From: CAZLFA01 sp964558665
Lineage (GTDB): Bacteria; Desulfobacterota; Syntrophia; Syntrophales; PHBD01
Length of the DNA stretch: 64,000 bases
Assembly (NCBI GenBank): GCA_964558665.1
Contig: CAZLFA010000009.1
Coordinates: forward strand, 15,246 to 79,245
Direction: 5' to 3'
How positions within the stretch are numbered: position 1 is the first letter of the stretch; each line of letters starts with the position of its first letter. The position numbers and the translations under genes were made by a program. Positions 1-8,983 of this stretch are shown piece after piece. The notes under the pieces were generated by a model. The model saw only the letters and a program-made list of their open reading frames with translations. It searched no databases and was not told the origin of the DNA.

Positions 1-1
1 A

Positions 2-487
2 GAAAAACTTTTTCGTGAAGATTTTTATTACAGGTTGTGCTCAGACGTCATCGTCATGCCGACGCTGCACAAACGGCTGGCCGAAGATCCCGGCGAGCTC
101 GATCTTCTTCTGAGGCACACGGTCAATAGAATGGTCGGTTATGATGCGCCTGTAATGCAGGCCTTCGTCAAGGAAAGGATAAGGAAATGTCTGCCCGGTG
201 ACTATCATTGGCCGGGCAATGTCCGCGAACTTGAACAATGCGTCCGCCGCATCATGCTTACCGGTTCATATATGGCGGATTCTTCGGCAAACAACGATGA
301 TCTGGAAGCGCGCATCAGGGATAACATCACCAGACAGGAATACGACGCGGACGGGCTGCTGACGGATTATCTGGCTCTTTTGTACCGGCGCCACGGGACG
401 TATGAGGAAGTGGCGCGCAGAGTGCGCATGGACAGACGGACGGTTAAGAAGTACCTTGACAGGAAGATGCAATCCAGTTCTCAATGA
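2..487 (+). CDS. sigma-54-dependent transcriptional activator, C-terminal part
   Basis: Only the last part of the gene is present, because the frame is open to the left edge. It opens in the AAA+ ATPase domain with the FREDFYYRL stretch typical of sigma-54 activators, just after the sensor I region. It continues through the YHWPGNVRELEQ motif (sensor II) to a Fis-type helix-turn-helix around the final 30 residues (TYEEVARRVRMDRRTVKKYL). Proteins of this family hydrolyse ATP to open sigma-54 promoter complexes. The sensory domain lies outside the window, so the signal is unknown. Its last 44 bases overlap the end of the convergent ftcD gene. Confidence 0.9.
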   Translation, partial: EKLFREDFYYRLCSDVIVMPTLHKRLAEDPGELDLLLRHTVNRMVGYDAPVMQAFVKERIRKCLPGDYHWPGNVRELEQCVRRIMLTGSYMADSSANNDDLEARIRDNITRQEYDADGLLTDYLALLYRRHGTYEEVARRVRMDRRTVKKYLDRKMQSSSQ

Positions 488-1352
488 TCCGCTTATCGGA
501 AAATTCGGCAAGCTTCAGGTATTCAGGAGTAACGCCGTCAAGAGCCGCCCGCGGTATCAGGCCGATCAGTTCGGACTCCAGAATGCCGGCGCCTCGCGAT
601 CCCGCCTTTTCATTTATGATGTCAAAGACAGTGCGGAGAGAGGTTGTCCTGTAGTCCGTCAGGTTCATGGAAACCTGTGCAAGGTTCCTGCTTTTCAAGC
701 GCACCCCGATAGCCTTGAGACAGGGAAGGCCGCCTCCTGAAGTCCTGATTTCACACGCAATGGCCTTGGCAATGCCGATATCGTCTGAATCAAGGTTGAT
801 GTTGAATGCGATCAGGGGAATCCGTGCGCCTACGGCCGTGGCTCCGCTTTTTTCATTGAAGACGCTGCCGGCGTCCGGCGTCCAGAGCGGATCCCTGATT
901 TTTTCTTTGAATCTTTCATAGCCGCCCCGGCGGATGTCGGACAGGCCTTTTCTTTCATCACGCAGAGCCGCTTCTCCGTAAAAATAGACGGGAATGTTAT
1001 TCCCTGCCGAAAAGGTTTTTCCGAAACCGTGCGCAACCTTTACAGCGTCAGCCATCTGAGCGCTGCCGAAGGGAATGAACGGCACCACATCCACGGCGCC
1101 TATTCTGGGATGCTCCCCCTGGTGTCTTGTCATGTCTATCAGTTCGACGGCTCTGTTGCAGGCTGCAATGGCGCCCGCCAGAACGCTTTCCGGCGAGCCG
1201 ATGAAAGTCAGGACCGACCGGTTGTGATCGGCGTCCATGCTGTAGTCCATTATGGTGACACCAGGCAGGCCTTTCGCCGCCGATACGATGCTTTCCACTA
1301 TAGATCTGTTCCGCCCTTCGCTGAAGTTGGGCACGCACTCTATTACTTTCAT
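444..1352 (-). CDS. ftcD: glutamate formimidoyltransferase
   Basis: This 302-residue protein matches the formiminotransferase domain alone, without the cyclodeaminase half found in the mammalian enzyme. It moves the formimino group between formiminoglutamate and tetrahydrofolate, in histidine breakdown or one-carbon supply. The start reads MKVIECVPNFSEGR, the family signature. HQGEHPRIGA at about residues 77-86 carries the catalytic His (H81). It lies 22 bases after the metallophosphatase gene, so the two are probably co-transcribed. No other histidine-degradation gene is nearby, so a folate/one-carbon role is the better guess. The start has little ribosome-binding sequence. Confidence 0.9.
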   Translation of the reverse strand: MKVIECVPNFSEGRNRSIVESIVSAAKGLPGVTIMDYSMDADHNRSVLTFIGSPESVLAGAIAACNRAVELIDMTRHQGEHPRIGAVDVVPFIPFGSAQMADAVKVAHGFGKTFSAGNNIPVYFYGEAALRDERKGLSDIRRGGYERFKEKIRDPLWTPDAGSVFNEKSGATAVGARIPLIAFNINLDSDDIGIAKAIACEIRTSGGGLPCLKAIGVRLKSRNLAQVSMNLTDYRTTSLRTVFDIINEKAGSRGAGILESELIGLIPRAALDGVTPEYLKLAEFSDKRIIENWIASSCQGTS

Positions 1353-1374
1353 ACTTATTTATGCACGGATAGCC

Positions 1375-2016
1375 TCAGCATTGAAAGATTTTCATTTCGG
1401 TCAGTTCTATGCATGTAAGCATCCCTCCGTATACGGCCCCGGTGTCAATGCCGATCTTTGTCCGATCGATCATGGGGTGCGGGGCTGGCGTGTGGCCGTA
1501 TACGACCGTTTTTCCAAAATCGTACGTGGAGCGGATGAATTCGTTTCTTATCCAGAGCATGTCGTGCGCGTTCTGTTTTGCCAGCGGCACTTCCGGCCGC
1601 AAACCCGCATGCACAAAGATATGCTTCTCCGTTTCATATAGAGTTCGCAGTGAACGGTAGAATTCGAGGTGGTCTTCGGGGATGTTCATCTTCACTCCTT
1701 TGGGTGTTCTCACGAGCCCGTAGGAGAAGGCAGTGATATGGCCGCCGTTCATGAAGAAGACCTCTTCATCGATGCCTTCGAAGTGATAATTGATCAGCAT
1801 CTTTTCATGGTTTCCCATGAGGCAGACAACATTTTTTATGCGCCTGCGAATATCCAGAACGTATTCGATGACTCCCTTGGAATCAGAGCCACGGTCTATG
1901 TAGTCGCCGATGAAGACAAGCGTGTCGTTGTATGGATCTATTTCTATAAGATCCATGATGTTCTGGAGTTTGGATAAACAGCCGTGGATATCACCTATGG
2001 CGAAAAGTTTTCCCAT
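1375..2016 (-). CDS. PP1/PP2A-type metallophosphoesterase
   Basis: This 213-residue calcineurin-like phosphatase carries all the metal-binding motifs in order: GDIHG (8-12), GDYIDRG (37-43) and GNHE (68-71), followed by later His motifs (HAG and YGHT). Bacterial members act as serine/threonine phosphatases or diadenosine tetraphosphatases, and sequence alone cannot decide which. It follows ftsY by about 35 bases and precedes ftcD, suggesting the run ftsY-phosphatase-ftcD. A link to the Ser/Thr kinase cluster near 19-23 kb is possible but unsupported. Confidence 0.85.
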   Translation of the reverse strand: MGKLFAIGDIHGCLSKLQNIMDLIEIDPYNDTLVFIGDYIDRGSDSKGVIEYVLDIRRRIKNVVCLMGNHEKMLINYHFEGIDEEVFFMNGGHITAFSYGLVRTPKGVKMNIPEDHLEFYRSLRTLYETEKHIFVHAGLRPEVPLAKQNAHDMLWIRNEFIRSTYDFGKTVVYGHTPAPHPMIDRTKIGIDTGAVYGGMLTCIELTEMKIFQC

Positions 2017-2051
2017 ACCGATGCATCTCTTTTCAGGCTGGAGGTATTGAA

Positions 2052-2981
2052 CTATTCAAAAATAGCGCTTACAAACTCCTCGGCATTGAAGGGGCGCAGA
2101 TCTTCCAGAGCCTCACCTATTCCTATATAGCGTATGGGAATGGCGAGTTCCTGAGCAATTCTTACTATTACTCCCCCTTTGGAAGTGCCGTCCAGCTTAG
2201 TCAGTACTATTCCTGACAAGCCGATTTCATCATTGAACATTTTCGCCTGAGCGACGGCATTCTGTCCCGTGGTCGCATCGACAACAAGAAGAGTTTCATG
2301 AGGCGCCCCCGGCAGTTCGCGCCCCATTATCCTTTTCATCTTCTTCAGCTCTTCCATCAGGTTGGTTTTCGTATGCAGCCTTCCTGCGGTGTCGACAATG
2401 ATCACGTCGGTCCTGGCGGATTTGGCGGCGGAGATGCCGTCGAATACGACCGCTGAAGGATCGGAACCGGCCTGCTGTTTGATGACCGGAACTCCGACTC
2501 TGTTTCCCCAGACCTCAAGTTGTTCAATGGCCGCCGCGCGGAAGGTATCTGCTGCGGCTATGGTTATTGATAATCCGGAGTTCTTTATCTGGTGTGCGAG
2601 TTTGCCGATGGTGGTTGTCTTGCCTGTTCCGTTGACGCCGACGACCATGATTGAAAACAGGCCGTTGCGCGGAATCTGCAGGGGAACGGAGTTCTTCTCC
2701 AGGATGTCTTTCATGGTGTCCCTGAGGACTTTTTTCAGCAGCTCGGGCCTGTCCAATTCCTTCCTCTTAACCTGATCCTTCATTTTTTCTATGAGATCAT
2801 GCGTGAAGGCAGGCCCTACATCTGCGGCGATCAATACCGCTTCCAGTTCGTCAAACAGCTCCTGATCGATGACCTTCTTGAGAAAAATGTCTTCCACATC
2901 GGTCAGTAGCAGCTTCTTGGTCTTGGCAAGCCCCTGTTTTAACCTGCCGAAAAATCCTTTATTTTCTTTGTTGTTATTCAT
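2052..2981 (-). CDS. ftsY: signal recognition particle receptor FtsY
   Basis: This SRP-type GTPase docks the signal recognition particle with its ribosome at the membrane. Its 309 residues form the NG domain only. A short basic N-terminus replaces the long acidic A domain of E. coli FtsY. Motifs visible: G1 GVNGTGKTTT (115-124), DTFRA (145-149), DTAGR (197-201) and TKLDG (261-265). A GAAGG ribosome site precedes the ATG. It lies downstream of smc, as in many bacteria, but a dispersed repeat separates the two genes. Confidence 0.95.
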   Translation of the reverse strand: MNNNKENKGFFGRLKQGLAKTKKLLLTDVEDIFLKKVIDQELFDELEAVLIAADVGPAFTHDLIEKMKDQVKRKELDRPELLKKVLRDTMKDILEKNSVPLQIPRNGLFSIMVVGVNGTGKTTTIGKLAHQIKNSGLSITIAAADTFRAAAIEQLEVWGNRVGVPVIKQQAGSDPSAVVFDGISAAKSARTDVIIVDTAGRLHTKTNLMEELKKMKRIMGRELPGAPHETLLVVDATTGQNAVAQAKMFNDEIGLSGIVLTKLDGTSKGGVIVRIAQELAIPIRYIGIGEALEDLRPFNAEEFVSAIFE

Positions 2982-3048
2982 GCATCAGCCTTCATTATTA
3001 TTTTACAGCGGAGAAATATAATCACTTTTGCACTATGTTGTAAAGCCG

Positions 3049-3187
3049 GAATAATTAACCCGGTCAAAGGTGTTTTCAAGCGGTGAATCAAATATTTTTC
3101 TTGTGAAAAATATTCTGAGCCGCGGGAAGCCCCTTGGACCGGGATGATAAAGGACATTACGGTTTTTATCGCGTAATCTGTGATTAA
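3049..3187 (+). repeat. dispersed palindromic element, copy 1
   Basis: The core is an 85-base imperfect palindrome (3059-3143) whose arms begin CCCGGTC and meet at an A/T-rich centre, AATATTTTTC-TTGT-GAAAAATATT. A right flank runs to about 3187 and contains TTTTTATCGCGTAATCTG, also found beside copy 3. No coding capacity is apparent. It occupies most of the gap between ftsY and smc. Two further copies lie near 8.8 and 12.5 kb. A non-autonomous mobile element (MITE-like) or REP-like repeat is inferred. Confidence 0.8.
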
Positions 3188-3240
3188 GAAACGACAAAAG
3201 AACAACACGATATGGCGGCTCCGCATGTAACGGCAGACGC

Positions 3241-6200
3241 TTACTGGAGATTGACCGAAACCATCGTTGATATGCCCTGCTGCTGCATGGTAATGCCGAA
3301 CATATTCCCGGCCACTTCCATGGATCTCTTGTTATGCGTTACCATGATGATCTGTGAATGGGCGGATATATTCTTAAGAAGGCCGTTGAACAGAGAGATA
3401 TTGGCATCGTCCAGGGCGGCATCCACCTCATCGAGAACCAGGAACGGTGAGGGCCGATGGTAAATGATTGCAAAAATAAGGGCTATCGCCGCCAGCGACT
3501 TCTCGCCGCCGGACAGCAGAGTGATATTCTGGGTCTTCTTCCCCGGGACCTGGATATCGATTTCCACGCCGGTTTCCAGCATGTCAGACTCGTCTGTCAG
3601 CCTCAACTCCCCGCGTCCTCCCGGGAAGAGTCTGGAGAAGACATCCTTAAAGCAGACGTTTACAGCCTCAAATGTTTCTGCAAACCGCTTGCGTGATATC
3701 TGGTTGATGCGCGTGATAGTTTTCTGGAGAGACTCAAGAGATGCATTGAGATCGGAGGATTGAGCCGACAGGAAGTCGTGCCGCTCCTTGAGTTGTTCAT
3801 ATTCATCGACGGCCAGCAGATTTACCTCGCCGAAGCTCTCTACAGCCTGCCTGTCCCTGCTGAGTTTTTCCTGCAATTCATTAATCTTCTGACTGTCGAG
3901 ACGTTCAAAAGACTCGATGATGTCGCTTAAGTCACTGTAATCTCTCTGCTGCAGGTTCTGCTTGATGCTTTCCATCTGAAACACGACTTCGCGGGACTGT
4001 ACCTCGAACTCCTTTGACTCCTGTACTGTCTCTTCAAGCTGCCGTCCTGTCTCCTTGATTCTTGCCTCTATGGCCTTCAGCGCGGTTTCTTTTTCCTGAT
4101 GCTGTTCCCTCATCTGTGCGAGTTCCGCATCGATCGTGTCGCGATCCCTGTAAAGCTGCTCAAGCATCTGCTGATCAGAGACGATCCGTTCCTTCAACTC
4201 ATCCACTTCCGTGCTTCCTGCATCCATATCGGCGCTGCGGGATTGAATCTCCTGATGCATCTGCTTTATTGACGCCTCGATTCTTTCCAACGCCTTCTCG
4301 TTGGTTTCCCGGCTCTGCAAAAGTGAGGCAAGGAGAACCTTCTGTTCTGTATGGCTTCCTTCTATCTTCTCCAGATTGTTCCTGATCGACTCCCATTCGC
4401 CCTGCAGGGCGGCCATGGAATCGTTGACCTCTTTTTCCTCTTCGTCGATGGCAGTCAGGTCACGGGTCAGCGCATCTCTTTTTTCCGTCGCCTCCTTCAT
4501 TTCCGCGATGAGATTTGCCCTGTCGTAAGCCAGTATGTTCAGCCTCTGCTGAAGCCTCTTTGTCTCATCCTCGAAACGCTCCAGGTCTTTTTTCCTGCTG
4601 TTGATCTGTATCTCCAGGCGATGCACCTGCGAGCGAAGCTGAACAAGCTCCTCTTCCCATTGTGAGATAAGCCTGTTTGTTTTCTGTTTCAGTTCCGTTT
4701 CTCTTTCAAGAGAGGCGTTAAGAGCCTTTAAATCCTCTTCCAGCTCATTTATCTCTCTTTTATCGCGCAGCAGACTTCTATCGCCGTTTGTCCTGCTGCC
4801 TCCGGTCAGCACGCCATGAGGACTGATGATGTCTCCTTCCGGCGTTACGAAAGTGCCGACGAATCCGTTCTGCTTCCATAGGGCAATGCCGTTTCTCAGA
4901 TTGGGAATCAGGAGAACATCTCCCAGCAGGTAGTGTGCGATGTCCTTGAAATCTTCTTTGGTATCAACAACATCCACCAGTCTGACAGCGTCATTCAGGT
5001 GATCCCAGGAGGTGCTGTCCGACCCGTTAAAACGACCTTCAAGGGGAACAAAACTGCATCTGCCGAGAGAGGAACTTTTTAAATAGTCTATAGCCTTAAC
5101 GCCTTCATTGTGCGATTTTACCAGTATGTATTGCAGCTTTTCACCGAGTACTGCTTCCACCGCCATTTCATAATCCCTGGGCACATTTATGTGATCGGCT
5201 ACGAGGCCGAGAAAATCGCTGCGTGACAGCCCTTCATGATCCGCCTGCGGTTTTGCAGACATGAGTACCTTTGTCGCTTCGCTGCACCATTCGTAACCTT
5301 CCTGGAATTCACGGAGGGATTCAAGACGCGTCCTTTTGCTGCCGATATCCCCCTTTATCTGAGACAGCCTCTCTTCGCCCTCCAGAAGCTCGGTCTTCGA
5401 TTTTTCGAGTTCATCGGCAACATCCCCTCTTTTGACAATCAACTCGTCCAGCATTGTTTCATCGGCTGCCAGGCTGATTTCATTCTCTTCCGTAAGCCTC
5501 GCAACCTCAGCAAAGCGCTTTTTCTGTTCCTCTTCCTCCCTGAGATCCTTCTCTTCTCTTTTTTTGATATCCTCAATGCCCCTGACGATATGCGTCTGCA
5601 TATTTTTCAGGTTTGTCTTTCGTGTTACAACATCTATATACCGTACCTTTTTTTCCTCCAGGGTTCTGTGAACGTCACGGTCGGACTTTTTCAATTCCTC
5701 GAGAACCGTCTGTGTTTCGGAAACCGCTTTCTCGGCGGACATTATATCTTCGTCGAACTGGCCCGATGCGGCGTGAAGTGATTGCTTTTCCTGTTCCGAA
5801 GACTCAAGCTGAGAGTGCAGCCTTTCCAGGTCGCTCTTCGCCCGCTGCTTGTGGGTGACAAGGTCCTCGATCTTCTTTTTGTGAAAGTCTATTTCCTGCT
5901 CTTTGATGCTTATGGTGTTCCTGAATGTATATTGCTGCTCCTGCATGTCGGAGAGAACGCTCTCGATCTCCATGATGCTTGTTTTCTGCTGCTCCAGAGA
6001 AGCCTCTTCACTTTTCAGCGATGTTCTGATCTCCTCGTCGCGCTGCTGATAAGAGCTCAGCGATTGCTCTAAAGATTCATTCCTGTCGGATAGTTCTGAA
6101 TATGCCTGCAGAGAGAGAATCAACTCCGTCTCTCTTATGTTCTTTTTCATCGACCGGTACTGTTCGGCTCTTTTCGCCTGCCGGGACAGGGCATTGAGCT

Positions 6201-6813
6201 GGCTCTTGACCTCGCGGATGATGTCGCTCACCCTGAGCATGTTCTGCCTGGTGGCTTCCATCTTTCGCACAGCCGATTCCTTGCGGCTTTTGTACTTGGA
6301 AATGCCTGCCGCCTCTTCAATGAACTGTCTCCTGTCCTCCGGCTTGGCCTCAACCAGACTGGCAACACTGTTTTGTTCGACCAGGGAATAGGTGCGAACG
6401 CCGATGCCTGTGCCCATGAAAAATTCACGCACATCAAGAAGACGGCAGGGTACCTTATTAAGGGAGTATTCGCTTTCCCCGTCCCTGAAAAGCCGCCTGG
6501 AAACGGTCACCTCGTTGAAGCTTGCATAATCACCCGGGAAATCCTTGCCGTCGCCGTTGGAAAGGGTCATGGAGATCTCGGCCATCCCAACCGGGGCGGC
6601 GCCTTCGCTGCCGTTGAAGATAACGTCATCCGTCTTTTTGCCGCGCAGCGCCTTCATGCGCTGTTCGCCCATAACCCAGCGGATTGCATCTACAATATTG
6701 CTTTTGCCGCAGCCGTTAGGTCCGACAACGGCACTGATGCCGCCGGAGAAATCAAGCGTAACCTTGTCCCTGAATGATTTAAATCCTGATATTTCAAGCC
6801 GTTTTAGTCTCAT
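3241..6813 (-). CDS. smc: chromosome partition protein SMC
   Basis: This full-length 1190-residue SMC ATPase organises and segregates the chromosome as a dimer with ScpA/ScpB. The head N-terminus has Walker A GPNGCGKSN (31-39). A long coiled coil rich in Glu, Gln and Lys runs to a globular hinge around 510-660, and a second coil returns. The C-terminal head has signature LSGGEKS (about 1100-1106) and Walker B FLVLDEVDA (about 1124-1132). No scpA or scpB is in the window. A plausible promoter lies just upstream. Confidence 0.97.
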   Translation of the reverse strand: MRLKRLEISGFKSFRDKVTLDFSGGISAVVGPNGCGKSNIVDAIRWVMGEQRMKALRGKKTDDVIFNGSEGAAPVGMAEISMTLSNGDGKDFPGDYASFNEVTVSRRLFRDGESEYSLNKVPCRLLDVREFFMGTGIGVRTYSLVEQNSVASLVEAKPEDRRQFIEEAAGISKYKSRKESAVRKMEATRQNMLRVSDIIREVKSQLNALSRQAKRAEQYRSMKKNIRETELILSLQAYSELSDRNESLEQSLSSYQQRDEEIRTSLKSEEASLEQQKTSIMEIESVLSDMQEQQYTFRNTISIKEQEIDFHKKKIEDLVTHKQRAKSDLERLHSQLESSEQEKQSLHAASGQFDEDIMSAEKAVSETQTVLEELKKSDRDVHRTLEEKKVRYIDVVTRKTNLKNMQTHIVRGIEDIKKREEKDLREEEEQKKRFAEVARLTEENEISLAADETMLDELIVKRGDVADELEKSKTELLEGEERLSQIKGDIGSKRTRLESLREFQEGYEWCSEATKVLMSAKPQADHEGLSRSDFLGLVADHINVPRDYEMAVEAVLGEKLQYILVKSHNEGVKAIDYLKSSSLGRCSFVPLEGRFNGSDSTSWDHLNDAVRLVDVVDTKEDFKDIAHYLLGDVLLIPNLRNGIALWKQNGFVGTFVTPEGDIISPHGVLTGGSRTNGDRSLLRDKREINELEEDLKALNASLERETELKQKTNRLISQWEEELVQLRSQVHRLEIQINSRKKDLERFEDETKRLQQRLNILAYDRANLIAEMKEATEKRDALTRDLTAIDEEEKEVNDSMAALQGEWESIRNNLEKIEGSHTEQKVLLASLLQSRETNEKALERIEASIKQMHQEIQSRSADMDAGSTEVDELKERIVSDQQMLEQLYRDRDTIDAELAQMREQHQEKETALKAIEARIKETGRQLEETVQESKEFEVQSREVVFQMESIKQNLQQRDYSDLSDIIESFERLDSQKINELQEKLSRDRQAVESFGEVNLLAVDEYEQLKERHDFLSAQSSDLNASLESLQKTITRINQISRKRFAETFEAVNVCFKDVFSRLFPGGRGELRLTDESDMLETGVEIDIQVPGKKTQNITLLSGGEKSLAAIALIFAIIYHRPSPFLVLDEVDAALDDANISLFNGLLKNISAHSQIIMVTHNKRSMEVAGNMFGITMQQQGISTMVSVNLQ

Positions 6814-6845
6814 GTCTCACAAACCAGCATGATGAAAGTTGTGAA

Positions 6846-6874
6846 AATCTAGCAAAAGAAGTTCGTCTTGTAAA
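6846..6874 (-). promoter_or_regulatory. candidate sigma-70 promoter of smc
   Basis: On the minus strand TTTACA (6874-6869) and TAGATT (6851-6846) are separated by 17 bases, about 30 bases before the smc ATG. It matches the consensus in position and spacing only. No experimental support exists here. Confidence 0.4.
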
Positions 6875-6879
6875 GAGAT

Positions 6880-6930
6880 AAATACAATAAAATGTGCCAC
6901 ACAAAAACTGTACCACAACATATTGTATTT
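6880..6930. promoter_or_regulatory. inverted repeat upstream of smc
   Basis: A perfect 10-base inverted repeat, AAATACAATA (6880-6889) and TATTGTATTT (6921-6930), encloses 31 bases containing two similar words, TGTGCCACAC and TGTACCACAA. It lies immediately upstream of the putative smc promoter, where an operator would be expected. No regulator is identified. Confidence 0.3.
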
Positions 6931-6966
6931 TTGATCACTTTTACCCAGCATCGAAAATTAAAGAAA

Positions 6967-6992
6967 GGGGGCAATCTCGAATGACTGCCCCC
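6967..6992 (-). terminator. rho-independent terminator of the OFA carrier gene
   Basis: Read on the minus strand, GGGGGCA pairs with TGCCCCC around a 12-base loop, followed by TTTCTTTAATTTT. It lies about 70 bases after the stop codon of the carrier gene at 7065 and separates that transcript from smc. Confidence 0.8.
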
Positions 6993-7064
6993 TTGATTAA
7001 GTTAGATATGAGCCCATCAATCTGAGCTCTGCTTATTTGCCGGCACAAATATCCATTCCTGCCG

Positions 7065-8390
7065 TCAGCTCTTTTGAGGCGCCTTCAGCAGCCAAACTAT
7101 GCCGATGGAAGCAAGGCACATGATTCCAGAGATATAGAATGAGGTGGAATAGTTGCCGGCGGCAAACTGTTTGATTACTGAGGCTCCTTTGTCGATCGCT
7201 TCATAGGGAATCTGACCGGCTATGGTCATCAGTTTCGGAGCAAGCCAGGGGCCGAAAAGACCACCAACACCATAGGCTGCAAACATAAAACCGTAATTGG
7301 CGCCTACGTTTTTCGTTCCGAAGTAGTCCGCTGTAACGGCCGGATAAAGACCAAGATAACCGCCAAAACAGAAACCTATCGAGCATACTCCGAACAAAAA
7401 CATCGTGTAAGATGTGAAGGTATTAAGGAACAGCATAACTACACCTGCATAACCAAAGAGTATCAACAGGGTGTTTTTACGTCCGATAATATCGGAAACC
7501 TGGCCCCACACCAGACGTCCGGCTGCGTTCAGAATTGCCACGATCATAACGGCCAAAGCCCCCTGATCTGCTATTGCCTTGAATGCGTCCTTGGTAATGG
7601 GCGACATCGTCTTGGAAAGCTCTATGAAAGAAGGTGCCTGCCACATGTTGGTAATATTCATGATAATCATGAGACCTGCCGTACAACCGGCAAAATAGGT
7701 GATCCACAGGAGATAGAACTGAGGGGTTTTCAGCATTTCCATGGTTGTGAAATCTCCTCCCGCAGAGGCTGCCGCTCCGGGAGCAGGGGCGGGGGGATTC
7801 CATCCCTCGGGTTTGTATCCGGCAGGGGGTACTACCATGAGCTGTGCCCCCGCAACAACGGCCACAAGGAAGATTATACCCAGGTACATAAAGGTGGACA
7901 TAATCCCGGATGAGGCAATAAATGCTTTCGCGATCGGGGTAAAGACCAGGGCGCCGGCGCCGAATCCAGCGACTGCGAGACCGGTTATCATGCCGCGCTT
8001 ATCAGGGAACCACTTCACGCAGGTGGCAATCGGGCAGACATAGGCTGCACCTATGCCGATACCGCCGAGAACCGAAAACGCCAGTGTAAACATCATCAGG
8101 TTCTGGGCATAGGATGCAATGATAAGCCCCACGCCAAGCATGATTCCACCTGCCGTAGCGACAATTTTTGGCCCAATTTTATCCTGAATTTTTCCCGCAA
8201 AGATGACACCGGCAGCAAAGAAAGCGAGAATTAACTGTGCCGGTAGAGCCAGATCCGTGGCGCTCCAGCTTGGGAATTGCGCACTCAGTCCCGGCTTGAA
8301 AACGCTGTATATGTATACAGCACCTAGACTGACCTGGATCAATAGAGCGCCAAGTACTACAAGCCAGCGATTAAAAGTTTTTTCTGCCAT
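7065..8390 (-). CDS. OFA-family MFS transporter (oxalate/formate antiporter-like)
   Basis: This 441-residue major facilitator protein has about 12 hydrophobic helices. The N-terminal segment (LVVLGALLIQVSLGAVYIYS) and the helix 2-3 loop AGKIQDKIGPK are typical of the oxalate:formate antiporter family. Family members exchange small carboxylates (oxalate/formate, or acetate and other monocarboxylates in anaerobes), and the substrate cannot be read from sequence. The gene stands alone, with its own terminator downstream and a strong AAGGAGG site before the ATG. No oxalyl-CoA decarboxylase or formyl-CoA transferase is nearby, so oxalate use is not indicated. Confidence 0.85.
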   Translation of the reverse strand: MAEKTFNRWLVVLGALLIQVSLGAVYIYSVFKPGLSAQFPSWSATDLALPAQLILAFFAAGVIFAGKIQDKIGPKIVATAGGIMLGVGLIIASYAQNLMMFTLAFSVLGGIGIGAAYVCPIATCVKWFPDKRGMITGLAVAGFGAGALVFTPIAKAFIASSGIMSTFMYLGIIFLVAVVAGAQLMVVPPAGYKPEGWNPPAPAPGAAASAGGDFTTMEMLKTPQFYLLWITYFAGCTAGLMIIMNITNMWQAPSFIELSKTMSPITKDAFKAIADQGALAVMIVAILNAAGRLVWGQVSDIIGRKNTLLILFGYAGVVMLFLNTFTSYTMFLFGVCSIGFCFGGYLGLYPAVTADYFGTKNVGANYGFMFAAYGVGGLFGPWLAPKLMTIAGQIPYEAIDKGASVIKQFAAGNYSTSFYISGIMCLASIGIVWLLKAPQKS

Positions 8391-8485
8391 AAACTATCCC
8401 TCCTTTTTAATATTGGGCGGCGTATTAGCATATAAAAAAGACAATGTCTATGGGAAAACGGAACATCGCGGTCATTTATTTTTCT

Positions 8486-8514
8486 TTGACTTTTAAAGAC
8501 TTATCTGGGATAAA
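8486..8514 (+). promoter_or_regulatory. candidate promoter of the small ORF at 8533
   Basis: TTGACT (8486-8491), 17 bases, then GATAAA (8509-8514) lie just ahead of the small gene. The spacing is ideal. The -10 match is moderate. Confidence 0.35.
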
Positions 8515-8532
8515 TGCAATCAGGAAGGATGC

Positions 8533-8748
8533 ATGATGGAACTAGGTGATCTGGTCGTTGTCGACCACGAAAGACACCCGCTCAACGGCTGCAAAGGAAA
8601 GGTCGTCGGGAGAAGGGGAAGCAGAGGAGAAGAGGATACCTGGATCCTGGTCTATGTTCCAGCACGCATGAGAAGTTTTCTGATACCCCAGTCCATTCTC
8701 AAACCCGACATTGTGGGAGATAATCCTCCCGTCTGGAAGCTCCAGTAA
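8533..8748 (+). CDS. small hypothetical protein, SH3/KOW-like
   Basis: This 71-residue protein is divergent from the OFA carrier. It opens with a hydrophobic/Gly pattern (LGDLVVVDHE, then GCKGKVVGRRG) resembling a KOW or SH3-like barrel that binds RNA or protein. The family is not recognised. Support for a real gene: a GGAAGG ribosome site six to eight bases before paired ATG codons, a promoter-like sequence upstream, and protein-like composition. Translation could begin at 8533 or 8536. It sits between the carrier and repeat copy 2. Confidence 0.55.
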   Translation: MMELGDLVVVDHERHPLNGCKGKVVGRRGSRGEEDTWILVYVPARMRSFLIPQSILKPDIVGDNPPVWKLQ

Positions 8749-8791
8749 TAAAATCCTTATATATAGTCTGTCTTAAGTGATCCGGACGGAT

Positions 8792-8983
8792 ACTATGATC
8801 CCGGATTATTACGTAGTAAGAAAAGCAATACCCTTTGGCATCCTGGTCACAGAAGCTTTCCGCGGCTCAGAATATTTTTCACAAGAAAAATATTTGAATC
8901 GCCGCTTGAAAACCCCTTTGACCAGGATAATATTCACATATCCAAGTGCCTATATGTTCTATTGTGTAATCTGGGATCATACT
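8792..8983 (-). repeat. dispersed palindromic element, copy 2, with terminal inverted repeats
   Basis: The same core as copies 1 and 3, in the opposite orientation: an imperfect palindrome at 8840-8928 with the AATATTTTTC centre. This copy has clear ends. ACTATGATCCCGGATTATTA at 8792-8811 is a near-inverted copy of the sequence at about 8962-8981 (17 of about 20 matching). The right end reaches the mtnA-like stop codon at 8982-8984. Length is about 190 bases, without coding capacity. The clean inverted ends suggest a MITE-like element. Confidence 0.8.

Noticed and set aside
444..1352. ftcD as a broken bifunctional gene lacking the cyclodeaminase half
   Set aside because: Stand-alone formiminotransferase domains of this length are common in bacteria, and no remnant of the second domain follows.
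7065..8390. Assigning oxalate use to the organism from the OFA carrier
   Set aside because: The family carries many small carboxylates, and no oxalate-degrading gene is present in the window.
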